Under the pieces are notes generated by a model. The model saw only the letters and a list, made by a program, of their open reading frames with translations. It was not told the DNA's origin and did not search any database. From CAZMXP01 sp964570285 (GTDB lineage: Bacteria; Planctomycetota; PLA2), in the NCBI GenBank assembly GCA_964570285.1, contig CAZMXP010000032.1:1-59662 (forward strand): 59,662 nt of DNA. The letters run 5' to 3'. Numbering within the stretch: the stretch's first letter is position 1; each line of letters begins with the position of its first letter. The translations under genes and the position numbers were made by a program. Shown piece after piece: positions 40,453 through 47,893 of the stretch.

Positions 40453-41315
40453 GCGAGGACATCCAGGGCGCCGGGCAGGAGGGTGAGCGCGCGGGGGACC
40501 GTGTGCAGCACTTCCCCGTCGATCATGAGGTCGCGCGGGGTCGCCGATTCGAAGAGGACCTCGCGCACGCCGCGGCGCCGCGCCCACCGGAGCCGGACGA
40601 GGGAGCCGTCGAAGAGGCTCCGGAGGTTCCAGAGCAGCGCGAGGCGGCCGATCGGGCCGAAGTGCAGGTACTCGATCAGGCCGTCGTCGGTCTGCGCGAG
40701 CGGCGCGATCTGCATGCCGCCGCCGGTGAAGCGGCTGTTGTTGAACCCGAGAAAGAGGCAGCGCTCCGCCTCGCGAGTGCCGTCGGCGACGAGCGGGAAG
40801 GTGCGTCGCGGCAGGCGCGCGAGGCAGGCGACGACCCCGAGCAGGTAGCCGAGCGCACCAAAGCGCTTGAACCGGCGGTTGGTCACCGCGGCGACGTCCG
40901 CGGGGAATCCGAGGCAGATCAGGTTGATCGAGTGGACGACGCCGCCGGAGTGTTCGAGGCGCATGACGTCGCAGCCGCGGCTCCGGCCGGTGCGGATGCA
41001 CTCGATCGCGTGGGAGAGCCCCTCGGAGGTGAAGTCGCGCAGGAAGGAGTTCCCGGTGCCGAGCGGCAGGAACCCCAGCGTGACCCGGTCGTCGCACGGG
41101 AAGAGGCCGTTCAGCACCTCGTGCGCCGTGCCGTCGCCGCCGACCGCGAGGAAGCGGCGCACGCCCCGCGCATAGGCCTCCCGGGCGATCTCCCGGGCGT
41201 GGCCCGGTCCCTCGGTGGGCGCACGCTCGACGTCGATCCCGATTCGCCGCAGCGCGGCATCGGCCTCGCGTCCGCAGCGACCCCCCCCCGCCGCGCGATT
41301 GATGATCGCGAGCAT
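40449..41315 (-). CDS. Diacylglycerol/sphingosine kinase-type lipid kinase (YegS/DgkB-like)
   Basis: The 288-residue protein has the DAGK catalytic domain: INRAAGGGR, the nucleotide-binding loop AVGGDGTAHEVLNGLF and PLGTGNSFLRDF. The C-terminal lobe includes INLICLGFPADVA and DGLIEYLHFGPIGRL. Such kinases phosphorylate diacylglycerol, ceramide-like lipids or phosphatidylglycerol analogues. Its coupling on both sides (TGATG with the AMP ligase, ATGA with PlsC) places it firmly in the operon, so its substrate is probably an intermediate of the pathway. A nine-C run near its start could be slippage-prone. Confidence 0.88.
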   Translation of the reverse strand: MLAIINRAAGGGRCGREADAALRRIGIDVERAPTEGPGHAREIAREAYARGVRRFLAVGGDGTAHEVLNGLFPCDDRVTLGFLPLGTGNSFLRDFTSEGLSHAIECIRTGRSRGCDVMRLEHSGGVVHSINLICLGFPADVAAVTNRRFKRFGALGYLLGVVACLARLPRRTFPLVADGTREAERCLFLGFNNSRFTGGGMQIAPLAQTDDGLIEYLHFGPIGRLALLWNLRSLFDGSLVRLRWARRRGVREVLFESATPRDLMIDGEVLHTVPRALTLLPGALDVLA

Positions 41316-42937
41316 CACGGCTGGACCACGCCTCCCGGGCCCGCCGCACCCACCGCCGCGGCCAGCAGGTCGCGCTTGATCTTCATCGAGGCCGTCCGGG
41401 GGAAGTCGCTCTCCCAGACCACGTAGCCGGCGACGCGCTTGTAGTCGGGGAGCCCACGGTTCCGGCGCGCGAACTCCTCCTCGAAGGGGACGCCGCGGTT
41501 GGGGCGCACGACGAGCAGCAGCCGTTCGTCGCGCCCCGGCCAGAGGCGGTGGGCGGCGAAGATGCAGTACTCGGCGACGGGCATCCCGTCGAACGCGTTC
41601 TCGATGTCCTCGGGGTAGACGTTCTTGCCGCCCGCCGTGACGATCATGTTCTTGCGCCGCCCGAAGAGGCGCAGGTGGCCGGTCGGCTCGAGGCGGCCCT
41701 GATCCCCCGTGCGCAGCCACCCGTCGACGATCGTCTCCGCGGTGCGCTCCGCGTCCTTCAGATAGCCGGCCATGACGGTGCGCCCGCGCACTTCGACCTC
41801 GCCGATGCCGTCCGCCCCGGCCCCGGTGATGCGCAACTCGGTGCCGGCGAGGGGGCGGCCGACGGTGTCCTCGCGGAAGGCGGCGCCGTCGTTGAGCGTC
41901 ACGACCGTGCCCGCCTCGGTCAGCCCGTAGCCGTTCGCGACCTCGACGCCGAGGTCGCGGAAGAAGCGGAGCGTGGCCGGCTCCGAGAACGCGCCGCCGA
42001 CGAAGAGCGCCTTCAGCCGGCCCCCGAACCCCCTCTGGATCCCCCGCAAGAGCAGGCGCGCGAGGCGCGGCGACCCGAGTCGGGTCACGAGCGAGACGAA
42101 CCGCCGCTTCCACGACGGCAGCGCGGCGATGCGTTCGCGCAGCCCCTTCTCCAGGTTCGACAACACGAGCGGGACGAGGGCCATGTAGGCGATGCGATAG
42201 CGCGTGAAGGCCTCCCGGACGAACTCGGGCCGCAGCGTGCGCAGGTGGATCACCGTCGCGCCGCAGGTGTAGGGGCCGAAGAAGCCGACCATGAAGTCGA
42301 TCGCGTGGTTCGTCGGCAGGATCGACAGGTAGCGGTCGCCCGGGTCGAACCGGTAGAGGCGCAGCAGCGCGGCGCACTGCTCGAGGTAGTTGTCGTGGGT
42401 GAGTTGGCAGCCCTTCGGCGATCCTCCGGTGCCGCTCGAGTAGACGATGCAGGCGACGTCGCCGCGCGTTCGCGGGACCAGAGGCGGGGGCGCGGCGCGA
42501 CACTCCTCGAAGCGCGCGGCGCCGCGCAGGTCCATCGACGGCGGCGCCTCCGTCACGATGGCTTGCCCCGCGTAGTCGAGGGCGCGCCAGAGGTGGTGCT
42601 CGACGAAGAGCGTGTCGGCCCCGGAGTGGCGGAGAAGCTCCGCGAGCTCCGCCGGGGACAGCTTGGGGTCGAGGGGGACGAGTTCGCCCCCGATGCGGAA
42701 GACGGCGCAGGCGGCGATGTGCCACTTCGCCTGGTTCGTCATCAGGACGGCGGCGCGGCGCGTGCCCCGGGCGGCGAGCCAGCCGGCCAGCGCCGACGAC
42801 GCGTCCCGGACCTCGGCGTAGGTCAGGCGCACCCTCTCGCGGTCGCGGTCGGCCTCGATGAGGCAGAGCCTCGGGGCATGCGCCTCGAAGGCCTCCGCGA
42901 GGGCGCCCTGCAGCGATTCGTGGCGGGAGAGGTCCAC
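41315..42937 (-). CDS. Acyl-activating AMP-dependent ligase (fatty acyl-AMP/CoA ligase) B
   Basis: This 540-residue ANL-superfamily enzyme has the adenylation P-loop YSSGTGGSPKGCQLT, the YGLTEAGTVV motif, WLRTGDQG with the ribose-binding Asp, and a C-terminal subdomain ending in PRTASMKIKRDLL with the catalytic lysine. It activates a carboxylic acid, probably a fatty acid, as acyl-AMP for transfer to CoA or to the ACP encoded two bases upstream. FAAL versus CoA ligase cannot be decided by eye. Its stop overlaps the kinase start as TGATG. Confidence 0.88.
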   Translation of the reverse strand: MDLSRHESLQGALAEAFEAHAPRLCLIEADRDRERVRLTYAEVRDASSALAGWLAARGTRRAAVLMTNQAKWHIAACAVFRIGGELVPLDPKLSPAELAELLRHSGADTLFVEHHLWRALDYAGQAIVTEAPPSMDLRGAARFEECRAAPPPLVPRTRGDVACIVYSSGTGGSPKGCQLTHDNYLEQCAALLRLYRFDPGDRYLSILPTNHAIDFMVGFFGPYTCGATVIHLRTLRPEFVREAFTRYRIAYMALVPLVLSNLEKGLRERIAALPSWKRRFVSLVTRLGSPRLARLLLRGIQRGFGGRLKALFVGGAFSEPATLRFFRDLGVEVANGYGLTEAGTVVTLNDGAAFREDTVGRPLAGTELRITGAGADGIGEVEVRGRTVMAGYLKDAERTAETIVDGWLRTGDQGRLEPTGHLRLFGRRKNMIVTAGGKNVYPEDIENAFDGMPVAEYCIFAAHRLWPGRDERLLLVVRPNRGVPFEEEFARRNRGLPDYKRVAGYVVWESDFPRTASMKIKRDLLAAAVGAAGPGGVVQP

Positions 42938-42939
42938 GT

Positions 42940-43182
42940 TCAGAGTCGCGCGTGGATGCGCTCGGCCAGCGTCAGGAAGTCGCTGACCCCCTGGAGCTCG
43001 TAGTCCGGCAGCTCGACGCGGAAGTGGTTCTCGAGCCGCGTCAGCAGGTCGAGCGCCTGCAAGCTGTCGATGCCGAGCTTCTCGAAGATGTCGTCGGCGC
43101 CGCCGAGGCCTGCGCGAGGCACCCCGAACTTCGCCGCGGCGAGATCGAGCAGTTCGGTGAGCGTCTGGTCGAGGGTTCGCAT
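42940..43182 (-). CDS. Acyl carrier protein
   Basis: An 80-residue acidic carrier protein with the phosphopantetheine attachment site LGIDSLQALDLL (Ser 40). Being sandwiched between two acyl-activating enzymes and a hydratase, it is a dedicated carrier for this operon rather than the housekeeping AcpP, which normally sits with fabD/fabF. The gap to the ligase gene downstream is two bases, and to the hydratase gene upstream one base. Confidence 0.92.
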   Translation of the reverse strand: MRTLDQTLTELLDLAAAKFGVPRAGLGGADDIFEKLGIDSLQALDLLTRLENHFRVELPDYELQGVSDFLTLAERIHARL

Positions 43183-43183
43183 C

Positions 43184-43951
43184 TCAGGGGAGGTAGGGTA
43201 GCGGGCCTTCGTTCTCGACGAAGCGCCGCAGGTTCTCCTGCACCTCGGGCCGCCGGAAGAGCCGCAGGAAGGTCGCGATCTCGTCCCCGAGTTCCGCGCG
43301 GGGCAGCGGCTTGATCCACCGCTTCGCGGTCGAGAGCGTCAGGGGATCGAACTTCAGCATCTGCTGCGCCGCCGCGCGCGCCGCGCGCAGGGCCGACCCC
43401 TCGCCGACGAGCTGCCCGACGAGGCCGCACTCGTGCGCGCGCGTCGCGTTCAGGCTGCGGCCCGTGAGCAGCAGGTCGCGGACGACCGCGTTGCCGACGT
43501 CGCGCCGCAGCCGCGGGATGCCGCCGAAGCCCGGGATGAGTCCGAGGCGCAGCTCCGGGAACGCGAAGCGCGCGCTCTTGTCGGCGACCACGAGATCGGC
43601 GCAGAGCGCGAGTTCGAGCCCTCCGCCGAAGCAGATCCCGTGCACCGCCGCGACGACCGGCGCGGGGCACGAATCGAGCAGCTCCAGCACGCGGTGGATC
43701 CGTTCGAGGAAGCGGTGCACGCGCTCGACGCGCTCCTCGACCGGAAGCGCGAGACCTTCGCGGTAGAGCTCGCGCAGATCGGCCCCCGCGCAGAACCCCG
43801 CCGGCAGCGCGGAGTAGACGAGCACGGCCCGCGCGCCGCCGAGGCGGCCGGCGAAGGCCTCGAGCCCGTCGAGCATCCGCGACCCGATCTCGTTGCACGG
43901 GGGCTCCTCGAGGCAGAGCTCCAGCAGTCCGTCGCGCAGCTCCGTCCTCAT
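43184..43951 (-). CDS. Enoyl-CoA hydratase/isomerase family protein
   Basis: The 255-residue crotonase-fold protein has the oxyanion-hole segments PAGFCAGADLRELY and AVHGICFGGGLELALCADLV and the RLGLIPGFGGIPRLRR block. It would hydrate, isomerise or otherwise modify a thioester-bound acyl chain, here presumably on CoA or the neighbouring ACP. The glutamate pair typical of hydratases is not obvious, so another crotonase activity is possible. Its start overlaps the ligase A stop as ATGA. Confidence 0.87.
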   Translation of the reverse strand: MRTELRDGLLELCLEEPPCNEIGSRMLDGLEAFAGRLGGARAVLVYSALPAGFCAGADLRELYREGLALPVEERVERVHRFLERIHRVLELLDSCPAPVVAAVHGICFGGGLELALCADLVVADKSARFAFPELRLGLIPGFGGIPRLRRDVGNAVVRDLLLTGRSLNATRAHECGLVGQLVGEGSALRAARAAAQQMLKFDPLTLSTAKRWIKPLPRAELGDEIATFLRLFRRPEVQENLRRFVENEGPLPYLP

Positions 43952-45384
43952 GCGTAGAGGCGCTCCACCTCGGCCGAAAACCGCGCGAGCACCGCCGCGC
44001 GCCGGATCTTCCCGTTCGCCGTCAGGAGGCCGGGCTCCTCCGCGAGGCGGCGCGGGTGGAGATGCACCGCCCGGATGCGCTCGTAGTGGGGGAGCCGCTC
44101 GTTGATCGCGTCGAGGCTCCCCCCGGGCCCCCCGAACAGGATCGCGACGAGAAAGGGGCGTCCGTGGCCCACGACGACGCCCTCGCCGAGGCCCGCCTCG
44201 GCGATGCGGCGCTCGATCGCCTCCGGCGGGACGTTGTGCCCCGACGAGAGCACGAGCACCTCCTTCTTGCGGCCGAGGATGCGCCAGCGACCCTCCGCGT
44301 CGACCTCGCCCAGATCCCCGGTGGCGTACCACCCTGCGTGCGGCGCCCCGCCCCAGTAGCCCTCGAAGAGATTCGCGCCCCTCACGAGGATCTCCCCGTC
44401 GTCGGAGAGCCGCATCTCGACGCCGTCGACCGCCCGGCCGACGCGTCCCGGAACCGCCTCTCCCGGCTCGTCCATCGTGCAGATCGCCGTCGTCTCCGTG
44501 AGGCCGTAGACCTGGAGCACCTCCATGCCCAGCATCATAAAGAAGCGCTGCGTCTCTTCCGAGAGCGGCGCGGAGCCGCAGATCATCGCCCGCAGGGAGG
44601 GGCAGAGCTTGCGCCGGATCGCCCGGCCGAAGAGCGGCCGTCGCAGGAAGGGGACCCTCCAGAGCAGCCTCCCGCCCACCCTCTCGAGGATGCCCGCCCG
44701 CAGCCGGTCGAGCAGGAGCGGCACGTTCAGCACCGCGTGCGGATCGGCCGCCGCGAGCTCCTCCGGGATCCGCTTCAGGTCGCGACAGAGCGCGAGGCGG
44801 CTGCCGCGCTGCAGCGCCGTCGCGAGCAGGATCCAGGAGCCGGCGAAGCAGAAGGGAAGGTAGTGGAAGAGCCGCTCCGGTTCGTCGAGCCCGGCGAAGA
44901 GCCTGTCGAGGCGGGCGCTCGTGCGCGCGAGCATGAAGTCGAGATTGGCCTCGGTGAGCACGACCCCCTTGGACGCGCCGCTGGTGCCGCTCGTGTAGAC
45001 GATCCGGCGGCGAGAATGGGGGGGCGCGGGGGCCGTGATCTCGTCGTGGCCGTCGTCGTCGCCGAAGGGGGCGCGGAGCACGAGGCGGGGGGCGGCGTCG
45101 TCCAGGATGGGGGCGAGTTCCGCCTCCGGCAGCCGCGCGTAGAGCGGCACGGTCATCGCCCCCTCCGCCATGATCGCCAGGTCGAGTGCGATCCAGTCGG
45201 GGCTGTTCTCGCCGATCAGCGCGACGCGGTCGCCGGGCCTGACGCCGCGGGAGCGCAGATGGCCGCGCGCGCGGGCGACGCGCCGCGCCAGCTCGCCGCC
45301 GGTCGTCACGGACTCGCCGCTCCGCAGCAGGGGGGCACCCGGTTCGGCGCCGAGCCTGTCGAGGATGCGAGCGAGAAAGCCCAT
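43948..45384 (-). CDS. Acyl-activating AMP-dependent ligase A
   Basis: A 478-residue ANL enzyme, rather short for the family. It has the P-loop YTSGTSGASKGVVLTEANL, LQVYGLTETTAIC, YATGDLGEVDAEGRW, GRKKEVLVLSSGHNV and a C-terminal LLTANGKIRR with the catalytic lysine. It is clearly different from ligase B throughout, so the operon probably activates two different acids, or transfers one acid in two steps. The ATG at 45384 overlaps the previous stop as TGATG; the longer upstream frame was rejected. Confidence 0.87.
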   Translation of the reverse strand: MGFLARILDRLGAEPGAPLLRSGESVTTGGELARRVARARGHLRSRGVRPGDRVALIGENSPDWIALDLAIMAEGAMTVPLYARLPEAELAPILDDAAPRLVLRAPFGDDDGHDEITAPAPPHSRRRIVYTSGTSGASKGVVLTEANLDFMLARTSARLDRLFAGLDEPERLFHYLPFCFAGSWILLATALQRGSRLALCRDLKRIPEELAAADPHAVLNVPLLLDRLRAGILERVGGRLLWRVPFLRRPLFGRAIRRKLCPSLRAMICGSAPLSEETQRFFMMLGMEVLQVYGLTETTAICTMDEPGEAVPGRVGRAVDGVEMRLSDDGEILVRGANLFEGYWGGAPHAGWYATGDLGEVDAEGRWRILGRKKEVLVLSSGHNVPPEAIERRIAEAGLGEGVVVGHGRPFLVAILFGGPGGSLDAINERLPHYERIRAVHLHPRRLAEEPGLLTANGKIRRAAVLARFSAEVERLYA

Positions 45385-46790
45385 CAGGCCGGATGCGCCT
45401 CGACGATGCGCCGGAGCCCGGGAGCCAGCGGGGGGAGGTACTCCTCCCACGAATGCACGCCGCTGCGCGTCGGGAACTCGGGGTAGCGGGAGCGGACGTG
45501 GTCCTCGAAGTGCACCCCCATGCGCGCCATCGTGCGGAGCTGCGTCGCGACGTTCTTCGCGATGCCTTCGCGGATGAGGTCGCGGTCGCGATGGAGCGTG
45601 TCGAGGACGACGCCGAGCTTCGGCTCGAGGTCGGGGTCATCCACCTCGAGCAGCAGGTGCTCGTGGCCGCGGTCCTTGAGCAGGTTGCGGATGCGCTCGT
45701 CCATCGTGATGCCGGCGGACGCGACGAGCGCCGGCATGCAGGTGACGATGCCGTGGTAGCGCGACGAGACCAGCGTGCTGCAGGCGCGCAGGATGCTGAC
45801 GAGCGAGTACATGTCATGGTCGCTCGACGAGAAGATCGGCGCGCCGCCGAGCATCTCCCCAAGACGGCGGCAGGCGCGCGTGTCGAGCTGTTCCATCGCG
45901 ATCAGCACGGGGAAGACCGGCGTGCGCTTCCGGAAGTCCGCGACCGCGCGCGCGATCGCGCCGAGGTAGCGTTCGTAGGCCCGGTCCACCTCCGGGCCCG
46001 CGTTGTGGAAATAGACCGACCGGTAGTGGCTCGCGCGGTAGCCGCCGAAGAGCCGCGCGATCGCCTTGGGCAGCGAGGCGCGCACCGGCCACCAGAAGGG
46101 ATGGATCGGGCAGAGGCCGAGCACGGGCTGACGACCATCCCACCCCGCGGCGCGCAGCGCCTTCTCGCCGTGCTCCGGCGGGTGGGGCTCGAAGGTCCAG
46201 GCGGTGTCGGTGCCCGGTTCCGTCGGCACGCCGAGCCCGCCGAGGATGTCCTGCGACTCGGGATTCCGCGTCAGGATGAGGCTGTCCTTCACGTAGCGGC
46301 GCGTCATCCTGCGGGGGATGCGGTTCATCCTCCCCGCCTCGGCGCCGTAGCCGACGGAGAGGCGGTTGCGGGCGGACGCGAGGCCGAGCGCGCCGATCAT
46401 CATCGTCGTCAGCGCATCGGCGAACTTCGACTTGAACATCGACCCCTCGCAGGTGATGACGCCGTCGTGCCGGGGGACCTCCCGCGCGAGGAAGGGCGGG
46501 AAGATGTCGGGCAGCCGGATCTGCCGCGCGTCGCCGAAGTAGCCCTTCGTCAGCGCGAAGTCCTGCGTCAGCACGGCGAGCTCGACCCGCTCGCTGCCGA
46601 GCACCTGCCGCACCTGCCGCAGCATCTCCTCGACGCGGACATCCGAGCCGGTGTTGCGGGCGCCGTTGTACCCCGCGAAGAGCAGGCGGAGCGGGCGCCC
46701 CGGCTTCCACCGGTCGCCGGCCCCGAGCATGTGGCGGAGCTTCGCGCTCTCGATCGATGCGGCGGTCCACGCTTGCAGCAGGAGGTCCAT
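45384..46790 (-). CDS. Polysaccharide pyruvyl transferase family protein
   Basis: The 468-residue protein has the N-terminal FAGYNGARNTGSD motif and the C-terminal SSRYHGIVTCMPALVAS motif of the PF04230 (CsaB-like) family, which transfers a pyruvate ketal from PEP to sugars of cell-wall polymers. The placement between lipid-synthesis genes is unusual, since no glycosyltransferase is in the operon. It may have been recruited to a different transfer, or it may decorate a glycolipid head group made elsewhere. Both of its ends overlap neighbours as TGATG. Confidence 0.8.
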   Translation of the reverse strand: MDLLLQAWTAASIESAKLRHMLGAGDRWKPGRPLRLLFAGYNGARNTGSDVRVEEMLRQVRQVLGSERVELAVLTQDFALTKGYFGDARQIRLPDIFPPFLAREVPRHDGVITCEGSMFKSKFADALTTMMIGALGLASARNRLSVGYGAEAGRMNRIPRRMTRRYVKDSLILTRNPESQDILGGLGVPTEPGTDTAWTFEPHPPEHGEKALRAAGWDGRQPVLGLCPIHPFWWPVRASLPKAIARLFGGYRASHYRSVYFHNAGPEVDRAYERYLGAIARAVADFRKRTPVFPVLIAMEQLDTRACRRLGEMLGGAPIFSSSDHDMYSLVSILRACSTLVSSRYHGIVTCMPALVASAGITMDERIRNLLKDRGHEHLLLEVDDPDLEPKLGVVLDTLHRDRDLIREGIAKNVATQLRTMARMGVHFEDHVRSRYPEFPTRSGVHSWEEYLPPLAPGLRRIVEAHPA

Positions 46791-47881
46791 CAGCGGGGCC
46801 ACTCCCGGTAGGGGTAGGCGAAGCGGTTCTCGACGCTCCATTGGAGCAGCTTCGCCGCGTAGGAGGGGAAGGCCGCCGGCGTCGCCCCGGCGGCGGCGAC
46901 GGCGCGCGCGTTGTCGAAGACGGTGTTGAATCGCAGGTAGGGGAGGAAGACCTGCAGGCGGGAGGCCGCGCGCCCGCTCTTGGTGCCGTGGGCGATCGAC
47001 GAGAGGAAGCGCACCGTCGCGTCGAAGGGGCGCGCGAGCCAGGGCGCGAAGGCGGGCGCACGGGAGAGGGCCGTCGTGATCTCGCGGTAGGTGGGCGAGG
47101 CCTCCCCCGCGCTCAGGTGGTAGATGCCGTGGCCGGGGGACGTCTGCATGTGGATCCTCGCCGCCGCGTCCGCGACCCAGTCCACCGGGACGATGTCGAT
47201 CCTGTGCTCGGGGCGCAGCGGCAGCAGCCAGCGGCGCGCGAGGAAGGCGAAGGCATGCACCATGTCGAACTGCGACGTGTGGCCGGTGCGGCTGTCTCCG
47301 AGCACCACGCTCGGCCGGAGGATCGTGCGCGGCACCTCCGGGAGGAGGCGCGCGATCATGTGCTCGCAGAACTTCTTCGTGCGCGCGTACGGGTCGTAGT
47401 CCGAGCGCTCCCAGTCGATCGCCGCGTCCTCCTGCACGGTCTCGTCCTGCCGCCTGCCCGCGACGGCCACGGTGCTCACGTGCGTGAAGCGCGAGAGGCC
47501 GTGATCCGCGACGATGGCGCGCGCGAGGTCGAGCACCTCGAGGGTGCCGCGCAGGTTGGTGTTGAGGCAGGCCTTCTCCGACTTCCGGTTCAGCGACGCG
47601 GCGCAGTGGAGGATCGACGTCGTCTCGCGCGTGACGCGCTCGCGATCCGCGGGCGCGAGGCCGAGGCGTTCCTCGGTGATGTCGCCGCGCACCGCGACGA
47701 CCCGCCCCCCGAGCAGTTCGCGAAAACGGTCGAACGCGAAATGGGGCTGCATCGCGCGCCAGAGACGCTCGGGCGAGGCGTCGCGCGCCAGCACGAAGAC
47801 CGAGACCCCCTCGCGTTCGAGCAGCCGCGCGAGGATGTGGCCGCCGACGAACCCGGTGGCGCCGGTGAGGAAGACCCGCAT
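46790..47881 (-). CDS. Extended SDR/NAD_binding_4 reductase (thioester-reductase-like)
   Basis: The 363-residue protein begins MRVFLTGATGFVGGHILARL, a Rossmann fold with GxxGxxG, and has DPYARTKKFCE with the YxxxK catalytic pair, THVSTVAVAG and TILRPSVVLG. This NAD_binding_4 group includes fatty acyl and thioester reductases that release acyl chains as aldehydes or alcohols, as well as epimerases. It follows the acyl reductase gene by 12 bases. It probably acts on the same chain, but an epimerase-like role on a sugar cannot be excluded. Confidence 0.82.
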   Translation of the reverse strand: MRVFLTGATGFVGGHILARLLEREGVSVFVLARDASPERLWRAMQPHFAFDRFRELLGGRVVAVRGDITEERLGLAPADRERVTRETTSILHCAASLNRKSEKACLNTNLRGTLEVLDLARAIVADHGLSRFTHVSTVAVAGRRQDETVQEDAAIDWERSDYDPYARTKKFCEHMIARLLPEVPRTILRPSVVLGDSRTGHTSQFDMVHAFAFLARRWLLPLRPEHRIDIVPVDWVADAAARIHMQTSPGHGIYHLSAGEASPTYREITTALSRAPAFAPWLARPFDATVRFLSSIAHGTKSGRAASRLQVFLPYLRFNTVFDNARAVAAAGATPAAFPSYAAKLLQWSVENRFAYPYREWPR

Positions 47882-47893
47882 CGCAAGGGCGCC

